Below, piece by piece: positions 1 to 24,800 of a DNA stretch of 64,000 nt; position 1 is the first letter of the stretch, and each line of letters opens with the position of its first letter. The notes below the pieces were generated by a model that was given only the letters and a program-made list of their open reading frames with translations, did not search any database and had not been told where the DNA came from. The translations under genes were made by a program, and so were the position numbers. Source of the DNA: Halocaridina rubra (Eukaryota > Arthropoda > Malacostraca > Decapoda > Atyidae); the NCBI GenBank assembly GCA_037179515.1, contig JAXCGZ010001894.1, forward strand, positions 159,501 through 223,500. Direction: 5' to 3'.

Positions 1-731
1 GTAACATTATAATAAGACATCTCTTGGTATATCAAGCATAATATTTATTTACTTGATGGGGGAGGAAGTTTTTGCTGAAAAGATATTAATGTATGACTTT
101 ATAATAGGCTATGTACTGTAAGTGGCAAAAAACCACTCGTGTGTGCCCTACTTGTCATGGAGAGTATATCTTGCAACAAAAATAAGAAGTGAGGCTGGGC
201 AGACTAGGGCAAGGTAAATCCCTGTTGCTTGCCTGTTAATGCTCTGCTTGTGGCCAACCTGTTGATATATGCAATATCATCTTGCATACATAATAACAGA
301 CAATATATTGGATCATTTAACAAAGTTCTAGTTATCATTGTTCATAATGTGTGAGTATTTGGTTTGGAAGTTGTGAGCAAGAGCTGGAGTTTGCAGATAC
401 GTAACAAGCTTATTTCGCATATATGTGTAGCATATACTAATGTTTGTGGCATTATGTATTTGATGAAAATATATGCTTAAAAAGAGATCAAATCCCTTGT
501 GCAGTTTTGTACAGGGTTGCAACTGTGTGTCGATAAAAGATACATTTTTGTAGGATCAATTGTTATAACCCACCTCCTTAATAGGATATACATTTTTTAG
601 AAGCAATAGTTATACCTACCTCCAGTGTGTAATTACTGCATCAGCAGTGATAACGTGTCAATATGTATTTAGCTTTATATAGTGCCTAGATTGTTTGCAT
701 TGTGTGATGTACTTAATTTTCTCCCTTACAG
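1..731. other. Intronic sequence, no gene recognised
   Basis: AT-rich sequence upstream of the first recognisable carboxypeptidase exon. It ends in a pyrimidine-containing 3' splice site (TTTTCTCCCTTACAG) at 717-731. Presumably it is the intron that precedes that exon. I see no coding, RNA or transposon signal in it. Confidence 0.6.
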
Positions 732-13472
<12,741 letters not shown>

Positions 13473-13619
13473 ATAACAAAAAATATCTTTCATTGTAATC
13501 AGATTAGTCTGAATATTATAAAATTCATGACTGGCACTGTTAAAGTTATGGTGAGTCAGTACTGGCACTATTCTCCCTTCGCCGGAGGTTAGCACTAAGT
13601 TTAACGTACTGCATTGTAT

Positions 13620-13695
13620 TTGTCACAATTAATCCCCATTTCTGGGTGGACACAGATGGATTGAAGCTTGGGAATCAAGGCTGAATGCCATTCCT
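13620..13695 (-). repeat. S1 SINE fragment
   Basis: On the minus strand it carries the S1 3' half (GGCATTCAGCCTTGATTCCC, TCCATCTGTGTCCACCCAGAAATGGGG). The tRNA-like head is missing. Confidence 0.5.
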
Positions 13696-13754
13696 AACCC
13701 CTTGCCATCGTTGGAGGATGGTAAGCTAGTTAAATTTCACTTATGGTAAATGAT

Positions 13755-13915
13755 CACATCAGGTGAAGGGTCCACAGCCCACCATGGTCTGAGGTTAGAA
13801 AGAGCTTTCACTCAGGGCACTTGTCAAAACCAAAGTCCTTTGCAAGAAGGCACCATCCTAACCCTTAACAGAAAAGGGAGTCAGTGACATAAAACCGGAT
13901 CTGTACCATTGCTTC
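13755..13915. repeat. Dispersed repeat D1, copy 1
   Basis: Shares CAYCATGGTSTGAGGTYAGAAAG, TTCACTCAGGG, GTGCAAGAAGGCACCATCCTA-type and AGAAAAGGGAGT blocks, in the same order, with 18968-19110. Noncoding; origin unknown. Confidence 0.6.
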
Positions 13916-14370
13916 TTTTCAACCTATTTTAACCTAATTCAAGCAATCCTATTACTACTCGAGAGGGATCGTTTCTCAGTAAATTCAATCACATATCTTT
14001 ACAAAGTTACTTTTGAATGGTGTTTTCTGTATACCAAAAGGTACCAGTAATATCATCCAGTGTAAAATTAAGTCATAAATGTCCATGTATTTCTTGGAAT
14101 TAGTATACAGAGTTAGTTAGATGTGGTTTTCAGAAGATTCCAAGCAACTTGATGTTATTGACCAACAGCAGCAGTTTGGCAAAAATCTTTCTGTTGTCCA
14201 ATAGCTTTAGTAATAGCTAAATCAGTTTCATCTTCCAAAACTTGGATATAAAAATACAATAAGTTACATGGAAGTGAAGATTAAACTCTGTCCCCATATC
14301 GCCAATCTTGAGGAAATTTTCCGGTTGGAGCACATTTTTGAATGGGTGTAAAAATGTGGAGCTATATTAC

Positions 14371-14525
14371 TACAAACTACTGGATGTTGTATTACTTTTC
14401 CTACAAACTACCAGATGCTTTATTCCTTTTCTTAAAAGCTACCAGATGGTGTATTCCTTTTCTTACAAACTCCCTGATGCTGTATTCCTTTTCCCACAAA
14501 CTTCCGGATGCTGTACTCCTTGTTT
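14371..14525. repeat. 31-bp minisatellite, five units
   Basis: Units start at 14371, 14402, 14433, 14464 and 14495, each like TACAAACTACCAGATGCTTT plus ATTCCTTTTCT. Divergence between units is moderate. It lies in the intergenic region. Confidence 0.85.
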
Positions 14526-14892
14526 CTAAGTGTGAATCAATCCAAACGAAGGAAATTAAAGCCAAATCCTATATATTAATATTTTCAGCAAGTTCTTTTT
14601 GGGAGAAGGACCTAAATATCTCTGTTCCTGAAATTTAAGATTATTCTTTCTACATTTTGTTGGCACACTCTCCATGTGTTTAGCAAAGAGAAAGAATCTT
14701 ATCTATTGACATTTTGCTGTAGTGATAGTGCCTGAAACAGTTCTATATAAAGTTAAGTTTTCGCAAGCACAAGAGAGTAAGCTGCTAGACTGCAATAGTA
14801 TAGATCTCATATACCTTGTTGTGAATTATAAGAGTGTAGCATATGTACATGTTTTAAATTACATTCCATAAATTAAATAAGGTCGATTGATG

Positions 14893-15058
<166 letters not shown>

Positions 15059-15981
15059 GCAATGACCATTATATATACAGATATTGTGCAAGAACAGAAT
15101 ATGTTTGCTTTACTATACTGTGTGACAAGACTTGGGGAAATCCAATTCAAGATTTATTACTACCATTCCATTTTCTCTCTAACACTGTGATCTTACTAAA
15201 CAGTGAACATTTACGTGAGTGGAAGGTCGTGATATAAATATCGACGTACATAACTTGCGTCGTAATAAATCGGTATATCCGTATTAAATTTTACCAAGAT
15301 GCATATGAAATATGTTGAAATTGTTAGTGCGTTATATTTTTCTCTGAATAATGAAACAAGTGCTTAGACATTAATTTGAAGAGAAATATTAATTAAGTGA
15401 ATCTCACATGTAACAGGAAATATTTGTGTTTAACATTTACAGTATGTTATAAAATATGAGTAGCTGAAATATATATGAATAGGTTACAGTTGAAAAATGC
15501 TCCAATCTATAGTCATTTAATGGATGGATATCCCGTGTTACGTGTAAAACCAGTGCCAAATACAAGTGTTGAGATTGATACACTTGTTCAGTAACCAAGC
15601 ACAAATGATTCTACAAATTTTTTTTTAGTTACATTGTTATTTCAATATTCCTATGCTAACCTCAAAAAAAAATACATTTGTAAAAGTAATATACTTTGAG
15701 TTTATGTGGTCTTCATAATATGTCAAGACTGTTGAAATGGAATACACAGTAGAAACTATTTTTGTATCAAAAATTAAGGTATTATGCATCAGATGCAAGC
15801 AACAGTATTATTACAATCACTTTAATACAGGATAATCTTCTTAAGGATCTCTTGAATCAGCCACGTGAGACATTTTAACATGACTAGGTTATATATACAG
15901 TATATAGAGGAAGTGAACCAGCAACAACATATTGAACATTGCCTTAACTTACCTCTTTTTTTGTTGATGAAAAGGGTTATA

Positions 15982-16219
15982 TGAGGCACCTATACTATAC
16001 TGGGCTAAGTGCCAAAACTACAAATACCAGAAAATGCGTTTGATGTTTTTCAGTTTTAAACTTATATTTCGGTAGCCCCCCCCCCTTTTTTTTTTTACTA
16101 CACACACACATCAAAGTAATAGCATCGGCTAAAAAGATATCAAAGTTTTAAAATATTAACCATGATTTTTGGCATTTTGCAGTTTTGGCACTTAGCACAG
16201 TATAGTACTAGGTGCCTCA
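15982..16219. mobile_element. MITE family M1, copy 3
   Basis: Starts TGAGGCACCTATACTATACT followed by GGGCTAAGTGCCAAAACTAC, and ends with the reverse complement of the same arm (TAGTACTAGGTGCCTCA). A C/T run and an ACACACAC run sit in its middle. With its right flank it forms a tandem duplicate with copy 4. Confidence 0.8.
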
Positions 16220-16329
16220 AATGATGTACTGAATACATTTGGTCTGCAGGAAAGAAAATACTTATGCTAAAATTTGTTTATTACTTTGAATAAGAACCCC
16301 CAGATACAGTATATAAAGTGCTTGCTCTA

Positions 16330-16551
16330 TGAGGTACCCTGTACTATACAGGGCTAAGTGCTAAACTAAAATTATAAAATACTACAAAATATGTTTAACG
16401 TTTCGCAACTTTAAAACTTTGAGATCTCAGTAGCCGTTTGTATTATTTTTACTATTTTGATGCTTTTGAAGGCTGTTTTTAAGCAAGTTCTTACTTCGAA
16501 CATATATAGGATCATTTTGGTGCTTTGCCCGGTACACTACTAGGCGCCTCA
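16330..16551. mobile_element. MITE family M1, copy 4
   Basis: Starts TGAGGTACCCTGTACTATAC and ends CACTACTAGGCGCCTCA. The right arm is more decayed than in copy 3. The sequence after it (ATGATGTATTGAATACATATGGTCTGCA) repeats the sequence after copy 3. Confidence 0.75.
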
Positions 16552-17220
16552 TATGATGTATTGAATACATATGGTCTGCAACAAAGATAAAACTTTAGCT
16601 CACTTATGTTTATAACTTTCAATAAAAATCTCCCAGATACACTGTAAAGGATATGCTTAATGAAGGGTAGCCAGGTCTGTCCTTTTTCATAGTGTCTCCT
16701 TTTTTTTTTATGCTCAAACTCTAGCATTACCATCAGGGTTGCCAGGTGTTTGAGCATAGAGAGATTCGCTATAAAAAAAAAAATGGACAAACCTGGCTAT
16801 ATGTGCTTTTATAGTGGTCACAAGTGGAGGAAAAGTGATTAGCTCTTTTCTCCCTTACTCTGACCACATTGCTTCCAGCTTTTAGCACAGTAGTGGGCAA
16901 AACAAGAGCAAAAAGCATAAATTCTGTTCCTCTCCATGCAAGAACACTGCATTTCTTCTGAAAGTCTGTGTAACCTATATATTGGCTTACTTACGTAAAC
17001 ATACGATTGAGAACGCTATGTCTAGTATCAACTCTTTGAAGAGCTTGTTATTGGCAAACCTGGTGCCAAAAGACATAGTTATTCTCCCATTGGACTGATA
17101 ATGCCCCAAAAATGTATTTTTCAAAAATCCTTTTTGCTTTTTTGGTATGCTGAACTCTCATTGTTAAAGCTATGTTGTAAATTGTTAGCAAAAGTGCCAA
17201 ACTAAGCAAAGTTTAGGATA

Positions 17221-17560
17221 GTTCACAAAAAAAATCAAATTTATTAAAAAGTATATACTTCTGGCTGCAGAAAACATGTATTTTTTACAGATATTGGTTT
17301 CAGAGCTTAAAGCTAGAAATTCATGACAATGAATATATTCACAGAATGAAGATAAAATTACTACTGTAACGTATAACTTCTCATGAGTTTAGTTCACAAA
17401 TATTGTGCAAATTTGTAGAAACCTCTTTACCTTTGGCTGCAGAAAACGTATTTTTTACAGAAATTAGAGCTGATAGCTAGAAATTCTTGGCAATGAATAG
17501 ATCACAATATGAAGATAAAACTACCATTTTAACTTATAACTTATAATGTGTTGCTTTGAT
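17221..17560. repeat. Direct duplication, ~172-bp period
   Basis: GGCTGCAGAAAAC, GTATTTTTTACAGA, AGCTAGAAATTC, CAATGAATA and GAAGATAAAA blocks occur in the same order from about 17263 and again from about 17435. Noncoding. Confidence 0.7.
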
Positions 17561-18704
17561 ATAAATTATCTTTATATTGTGCAGCCTAAAAAGCCTTCAT
17601 ACAATTACAGTTTCTTTCACCGAATGTATTTGCCGATTCTGTCCGGAGAATCATCATTTGTAAAATGAAAAAATATACAGACAGAGAGACTAGCTCGTAA
17701 TTCTTTTCCTTGCAACAATTAAATAATGACCCTGCAAAACATAACAGAACACAAAGTAGCAGAGTTTTATTATACTCTGTGGTCATCCTCATGTCTTATT
17801 CCAACTGCTTTTGAGAAACAAGGGAATTCTCCACTCTCCTATCCCTTTCAGTAGCCTGATGTGACATGCTGAGAATACAGGGATATGACTGTTCCTCCTT
17901 AACCCAAATAGCTCATTTGCAAGCTTGTAAGATGACCTTTTGATAACTATCACTAAAAATAAATAGGATTAGCTTTTGGTAATTGCTGATACTAAATATA
18001 GTAGGTTTATCACAAAGTAATCTATGATACTCTATCTAAACAATCAAAGGTAACTTTGGGTTAAATTTTTCCTATACAAGCTAAAAAACGATTAATCACA
18101 AAAGCAACTGTCTTTTTTTCCATAATCACAGAGCTTCAATTATAAACGAAAATATAACAAATTGAGTGATTTCACTATATATGAAGTCAATCGATGAAAA
18201 AAGTGAAAACTTTTCGAATTTATGAAGTTCAAAAGAAAAGATATTTATAATGTTCAACAAGACATAATGGTAGTAATAAAAATATTTTATATCTAAAATT
18301 AATATGCAAAACTTTGAAAAAAATTCGTGGATTAACAGTTTAATTCCATCCTTTAAAATAAACTGAAATTTGGGTGTTAAAACTAAGCCAAAATGAAGAT
18401 TTAAATTTACTGAAGAAACCAATGATGCTTTATCTGCAAATCTCAATAATTAACAATATTAACACGTCTGCAAAAACAGACGTCTCAATATACTTTCCTT
18501 CTGACTACCTCACCTAACCCATAAATTACTACCTTATAAGGAGATATTATTAGAGTTGCAAAATTTCCTGGAAAACCATTAAATAAATATTCATGTAAGA
18601 TTTACAGTATTAATACTTTATCCCAATACAAATTATTACATATATACATGTCTCACTGCTATTAAAAATGGCTAACAAAACTAATAATTTAACGTGCATG
18701 TACC

Positions 18705-18850
18705 TTACAAATGTTGTACATAATGTGGCCTGTACGCAGTCTTGGATTTGTTTCGTTCTTTAGCCGCTCTCCTGACCATCATGATTCCAATACACAAGAG
18801 AACAACAGCAAAACCTCCGATCCCAGCTACTATGGCCAACGGTACATGAT
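18705..18850 (-). CDS. Gene 2 terminal exon (transmembrane and tail)
   Basis: It encodes the membrane helix VPLAIVAGIGGFAVVLLCIG followed by IMMVRRAAKERNKSKTAY and RPHYVQHL, then TAA. Acceptor GCTCTGTCTCGACAG is preferred for its pyrimidine tract; a second in-phase acceptor (TATTTGAAG, exon start 18883) would add 11 residues. The stop overlaps TTT|GTAAGG, a good donor, so a transcript that continues past this point cannot be excluded. Confidence 0.8.
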
Positions 18851-21800
18851 CTGTCGAGACAGAGCTTGCGATAAGTTTATGATCTTCAAATAATTAATTC
18901 CATATATATGAGAGAACCGTGGCCAAACAGTAACGCTCGCAACTTTGAGTCATTAGATCGTGGATTCGTGGCCCGTCATGGTGTGAGGTCAGAAAGGGCA
19001 TTCACTCAGGGTAAGTCACACTTGCCAAAAGCAGGGTCCTGTGCAAGAAGGCACCATCCTAGTCCTTATTAGAAAAGGGAGTTCATGACGTATAACCGAT
19101 CACATCCCATCTATATACAGGAATCATACAAAGAAGGGGTCGCTAGTTCCCTCGCTTTGCCCCATTTAGTCAACTTTTACAAAACGCATTGGATCACTGA
19201 GGAGGTATTTTCGCTCTCCCCCACAGGAGGATAAATAATTAATTACTCATCCTAAAAATATACACTAACACATTTTTAATGCCAGAGGCTCCAATCTCAT
19301 TCTATATATTAGGTTCGTTTAGGTTAGCTTAATGCTTAATGTCTATACTAACCTAACAGTCTTTTACCTGATCCAATTTTAGAAGTATTAAAGCGACTAA
19401 ATATCAGGTACTTACTGTGTGCGTCACTCGGAGCTTTTTCTACCAAAGGTCCACTTTCATCATATTCTGTTAGGAGTACATCAATGTGGCTCTCATCAGT
19501 GGTTGTTGTCAATTCCTCCACGATGGAAACAATACTAGTACGCAACCTTTCAAATGCAGAAGTAGTATTTTTCATGAATGTAGTGTTGTTTTCTTGATCC
19601 GTCCCGGAAGCCAGGATACCGGATGTTGATGAATTAGAAAAAGATCTGTTTGAGCTAGTTGAAATATATTGAGTAGTTAGTTGATCACTCACAGAATCTG
19701 ACATCAGAGGAATGATTGCCATAGCTTGGGTGCTGCTGAAAAACTCATTATTTGAAGATGAGATTGTGCTGTAATGTTCTGTAGTCAATAATAATGGTTG
19801 ACTGTAAAAAGGCTCTAATGCAACAGTGCTTGAATTAAGTACAGTGTCTGTGTCTGAAAAATCTATGATGCCAGAAGGAGAATGTGAGTCCGAGTCTATT
19901 AATATGCTCACATTAGACATTGTGGTCGCAATTTCAGCATCATTATTAGAGATATCTGGATGTTCGAAAGGCAAATGAGAAGTGGTCAGTAATGGTGCAA
20001 CAACAATTTCACCTGAAATATTTGCAACAGCACCAGACCCAGCAAATGATGAGGGTTCTAAGATATCACCCTGCAGAACACCAGCACTTGTAGAATTTCC
20101 CTCACTCAGAGACAATACAGTATAATTAACATCAAGAATGAATGATGTTGCTTCTGAGACATCCTTCTGTGCTGTAACGTTTTCTTCCAGATCTCCTGTT
20201 TTAGCTATTCTTTCCCTGCTCAAATGTTTCTCGGTGGTTTTATGTTTAAAATCACCAGCTGCAGGCGTTCCTGTCCAAAAATTTCATAAAATATAACACA
20301 ACAGAAGAACTCTGAGGTACAGCTCCGATAAGTAGCAAATTTAACAAGCTGCACTCACACAGTGAATATTTTAAGTCACTAATAATACAAGAAAAGCGAT
20401 GCACCAAAACATCACAATCAAAAACTAACCAAAAAATATTATCTTATGACATATTTTGAGTTAATTAAAAATATCTGAGAGGGAGAGATAGTAAGACCCA
20501 TTCACAAATTACTTTAAAGTCAATCTTACAAAATGCAGACAATACTAAAGCGAAATCCTAACTCCTAATATCAGGGGTGAAAGATATTTGGTCCATAAAT
20601 TTGCATTGTCAAATGCTGCCCCTATCCCTGTGTTCATCAAAAACCACCAGAGTAGCTGAGAGGAGGGATTGAGATATGTTTTTCTTGTGGTGAGTGCGTG
20701 TTCTCTGATTCAACTAAACCCCTTAAGAGGAGGGACTGCAGCCATTGTATATAAAACACTGTGTTCAATACCCTTATATAAAAATGGCAAGATTCACACA
20801 TTCCTTTAAACTTTAAATCATGCCCACATTACTGTGATGTAATTATACTTCACTGAGAAATTCCCTAAAATCTACATAGAATTTTATATAGAATTTTTAT
20901 ATAATTCACATATAACAAGATTCCTAAACTCCAGTAAACTTTCAATCATGTCCCGATTACTGTACTGTGCTTAAACTTTACAAAGAATTTACCCTAATTC
21001 TACATAAAAATTTACAGAGTTTACTTAAATTCTATGTAATAATAGTAGCATTTTTATATACAGTATATACATAAGATGTAGGACCACCGAGTGTATATTT
21101 AGATATGTAAATACTTCTTTTGACCTTACCTTCAATAGTAGTTTGCTGTTGATTTGATATAGTGTTCTTTGAAAGCAACTGACGATACAAGTAATCCAAA
21201 TCAAGACTGTCCAGAGAAGTACTAACATGGTGGTCTATGGGAATACCGACAGGAGAAGTACTTCCACGGCCTCTAAACCCTTTCAAGAACGCAGCAAATT
21301 TATGGAAATTCTGAGAATCATTTTTGGGTTTTGTATCATGCACTTCAACATGTCTCTGCGGAAAGGAGCTCCTGGGTTGTGGAATAATTTGTGGAATAAT
21401 ATCTTCTTTTTCCAAGACACTGTGCAGAGTATCATTAACAGTATCATCGTTCATTTTATTTCCCTTTAGGAAGTGCATAAATTTCTCAAAATCTGAAGAA
21501 TTGTATTGATTATTCGCGATTTTATTTAAAGATGTCGATTGCCATTCTGAACTCCCTTGTGGGGTTTCATTTTGAAGATAGCCATACTCTGTGGGAATTT
21601 CATTAAAACCTCTCTCATGGTTATTTTTCTTTATCAGATCAGCAAACTTTAGCAATCTAAGAGCACTGCTGTGAGTTTCACTTCTGTCTTCCATTGGCTG
21701 CACTTCCACTGTGCTCTGCTTCTCCACCATGAGATCAAAAAACGAGTCACCTCCACTGTTATTTAACCGATTGTGCTGCAAAAAGAGTGCATATGCTAAC

Positions 21801-24800
21801 AAATGTTGAGAAGGATTATGTTCTATATCGCTCTCTCGGACCATACTCTGACCGTATGAACTCCTGGGCAGGTAAACTTCTTCGGTGGATTCAGATCCTG
21901 ATGAGTTAATCTTTTCTTCCTCTAAAGGGATGGAAATTGTTGTTAATGATAAGTCATCAACAATTAAGATCTCGAATATGGATTCAGTTGATAGCGATGG
22001 TTCGGAGCTCACATGTGATGACTCTGAGTTCACTTCCAAAGTCGAAAGATCGTCATTTTTGGCACTGTCTTCTTTGAGTAGACTTTTCTTTAAAAAGGAT
22101 GGCACTTCTTGCGTTTCATATGTGTTGTATGTGACTGAATTATCTATCAACTCTTGCGTGTCCAATACGTCGTTTGTGACTGGATTATCTAGAAATTCAC
22201 TTGAATAGTTATAACTTTGAAATGCTTTAAGATATTTCTTGAAATCTGTAACATCTGAAGTTGATATATATGGTAAGTCAACATAAGTTGTGGAGTTGTC
22301 AAATGGATAAAACAAAAAAGTTAAATCATCCATGCTTTCTTCACCGTTTCTTGTCGACAAAGCTCCATTCGAAGCATCATCCTTAGAAACATTAGTACTA
22401 TCTGTATATAAATAACTGTAGGGGCTCAATCCATGATACATATCACTCTCAGATGAATTTCTAATCTGAATCAAAGGTGAACTTACTGTACTGTTGTCAA
22501 CTGCGTGATTTTCACTGCTCCTTCTTGAGGGCTCAAACTCATCTATACCAGTATAAGTCAAGGATTCTGAACTATTTCCTGGCATATAATTACCACTGGT
22601 ATTTAGCCAGTACTCAGAGATGGAATCTGGTTCATTCTGAGTGTCGGATATATAAGAATAAACACTATTACTTGTGGTAAGTAATTCACTTGTTTCCTGA
22701 ACATCCTCTCCAGTACCAGGAATCTCCACTGATCTTCCATTTAATAATCCATCTCTTCTAGTAACATATCTAATATCATCAATTTCTGCTCGTTCAGGAT
22801 GATTGTTAATAATCTGCGATGTTGTACGTGATTCGTCAGTCTTTCTTCTTAATACAGACTTGACTGCATTCTGTAAAATCTTTAAGTTCTTCTCTGAACT
22901 CAGTATATCTTCGTAATGCCTCTGTAATTTCTGACTCTCGTTAAGCACTAAGTTTTCTGAAGCAACTTCACTCGCCTCTTGTATAGAATTTGGAAGAGTT
23001 GTGACAAAGGATGTTCTGGGCAATTCAGAGGAATGTGAAAATGAGGGGTTGACAGTGCTGAAATCCTCTGATGATACTCGTCTCCCAGTTCTAGATCTTG
23101 TCGTAGCTCTTCTTTTGGCACTCGATCTTCCCTTAGAGTTCAACTTCCGTATTCTTAAAAGCAACTTTTTTGAAGTTTGTTCGTTAACTGAAGCAGAAGG
23201 AACGAATGAGGGCTTGGTAGATCTCTGCAAATATAGCACAAAATTCTTCATTCAAGCAGTGTTGCAGTTCACACAATAAACACAAATCGGCAATAAAATA
23301 TAATTCACACAAATAAAACGGGCGTCATTTCAAAATCTATCTATCTATAAATAAAAAGCATAATCCCTCTTTTAAGGGGTTGGCTGAGTCAATGCAAGAA
23401 ACCTGACTCTTTGTGGGCAGAAAATACGAAGCAGCCATAAAGCTCTCTCCAAATAGCAACACATCTCTAACAAGTACATGAAACAAAATTAATACAAGAT
23501 AACATACCTGATGATGTTTTGCAAGAGTTGCATCAGAGTTGAACAGCTCTGTACTTCTCTTAATGTGCAAGGATGAACTCATTAACGGGAAGTCCCTGGG
23601 TTCATTTCTGAGGATAAATTAGAACTAAATTTTAATAGTAAGTGATAATGTTCCAAATTTCAAATACAGACCACAAAATGGCTACCACAAAAATAGATAT
23701 ACTGTACTGTACTATATTAAATACAGTAGCCCCATTCCCCTTGTAAGGGGGTGGCAGAACCACAGAACACACATTCATCACAAGCCAAAACATACTTCAT
23801 TCACTCCTCTTAGCTCCTTGGGCATAGAGGGCTGCCATATTTCCCCCTCCACCTCATCCATCCTGCTTGGGTCACCCACATGGTAGGCGGCCAATAATAG
23901 ATATGACATTCAGGTAATATTTATATACTTCTTTAACAAAATGTAAATATGTACCCTACAGAATGAAGAAAGAGAAGATTCACAACACCAAAATAATAAG
24001 CACTGGGGAAAAACACTAGGATACACTCTGAAACACTATTAATTCTTCAGAGTTTTCCTGAATTCCATCAACACTACATACATTATCTTAATACAGTGCT
24101 GCAATAAAATATGCACATTTTTTACCTAAAGATGCTGTAAATATCAGCAACAGATTTTCCTCTTGAAATCTGACCGGTGTCAGTATTCTTAAAACGCTCC
24201 TTCTTCTTGAAATGAGGCCACGTTGACTTCTTTCCTCCATTTAACTCAGAATTGTTAAAATTGCGAGTTGCTGTCAAATGTAAGACTGCTGGGGATGGGC
24301 TTCTTTGTGTGGTATTTGGAGCAAATGCATACCTTTGCTCAATATCATTTTGATCTGGCTGAAGCGGTGACAAGCTAATATCATTATGTTTGAGTCCTGA
24401 AGAAAAACAGAAATTACATAACGTCATAATTTTTATTATATTAGCGCTGTGTATAACAATGTTACCATCATTTTTTTTTTCTAATATGACACTGGGAAGG
24501 GCAAATAAAACTACTCTAATTGGGCCCGGGCACCAAGAAAACATTTAAGAAAAAGAAAGAGAAACAGATATGGGGAGTGTATTGACATGCCAGATGTGAA
24601 GGGATAGTAAGAGATGTGCAATAAATAAAAAAGAGTATACAGTATAGATGTAGGCATAGGAAAGAAACTGTAATTGAAGGAAGACTTCATATCGCACTCT
24701 CCTGGCCAGAACTAATACAGTGCATAGCTTTCTTAACCTCATTACCCACTAAAAATAAAGGTTTGGCTACAACTTAAATGAATGGGGTAGGCAGTGAGTA

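Noticed and set aside
18126..18446. Minus-strand 106-residue frame as a possible extra 3' exon of gene 2
   Set aside because: AT-rich Phe/Ile/Tyr composition, no acceptor in the needed phase, and it has no feature of a conserved tail.
20600..21060. Extra exon of gene 2 between exons 4 and 5
   Set aside because: Exons 4 and 5 join in phase without it, and no splice-bounded open frame was found; it contains an S3 repeat instead.
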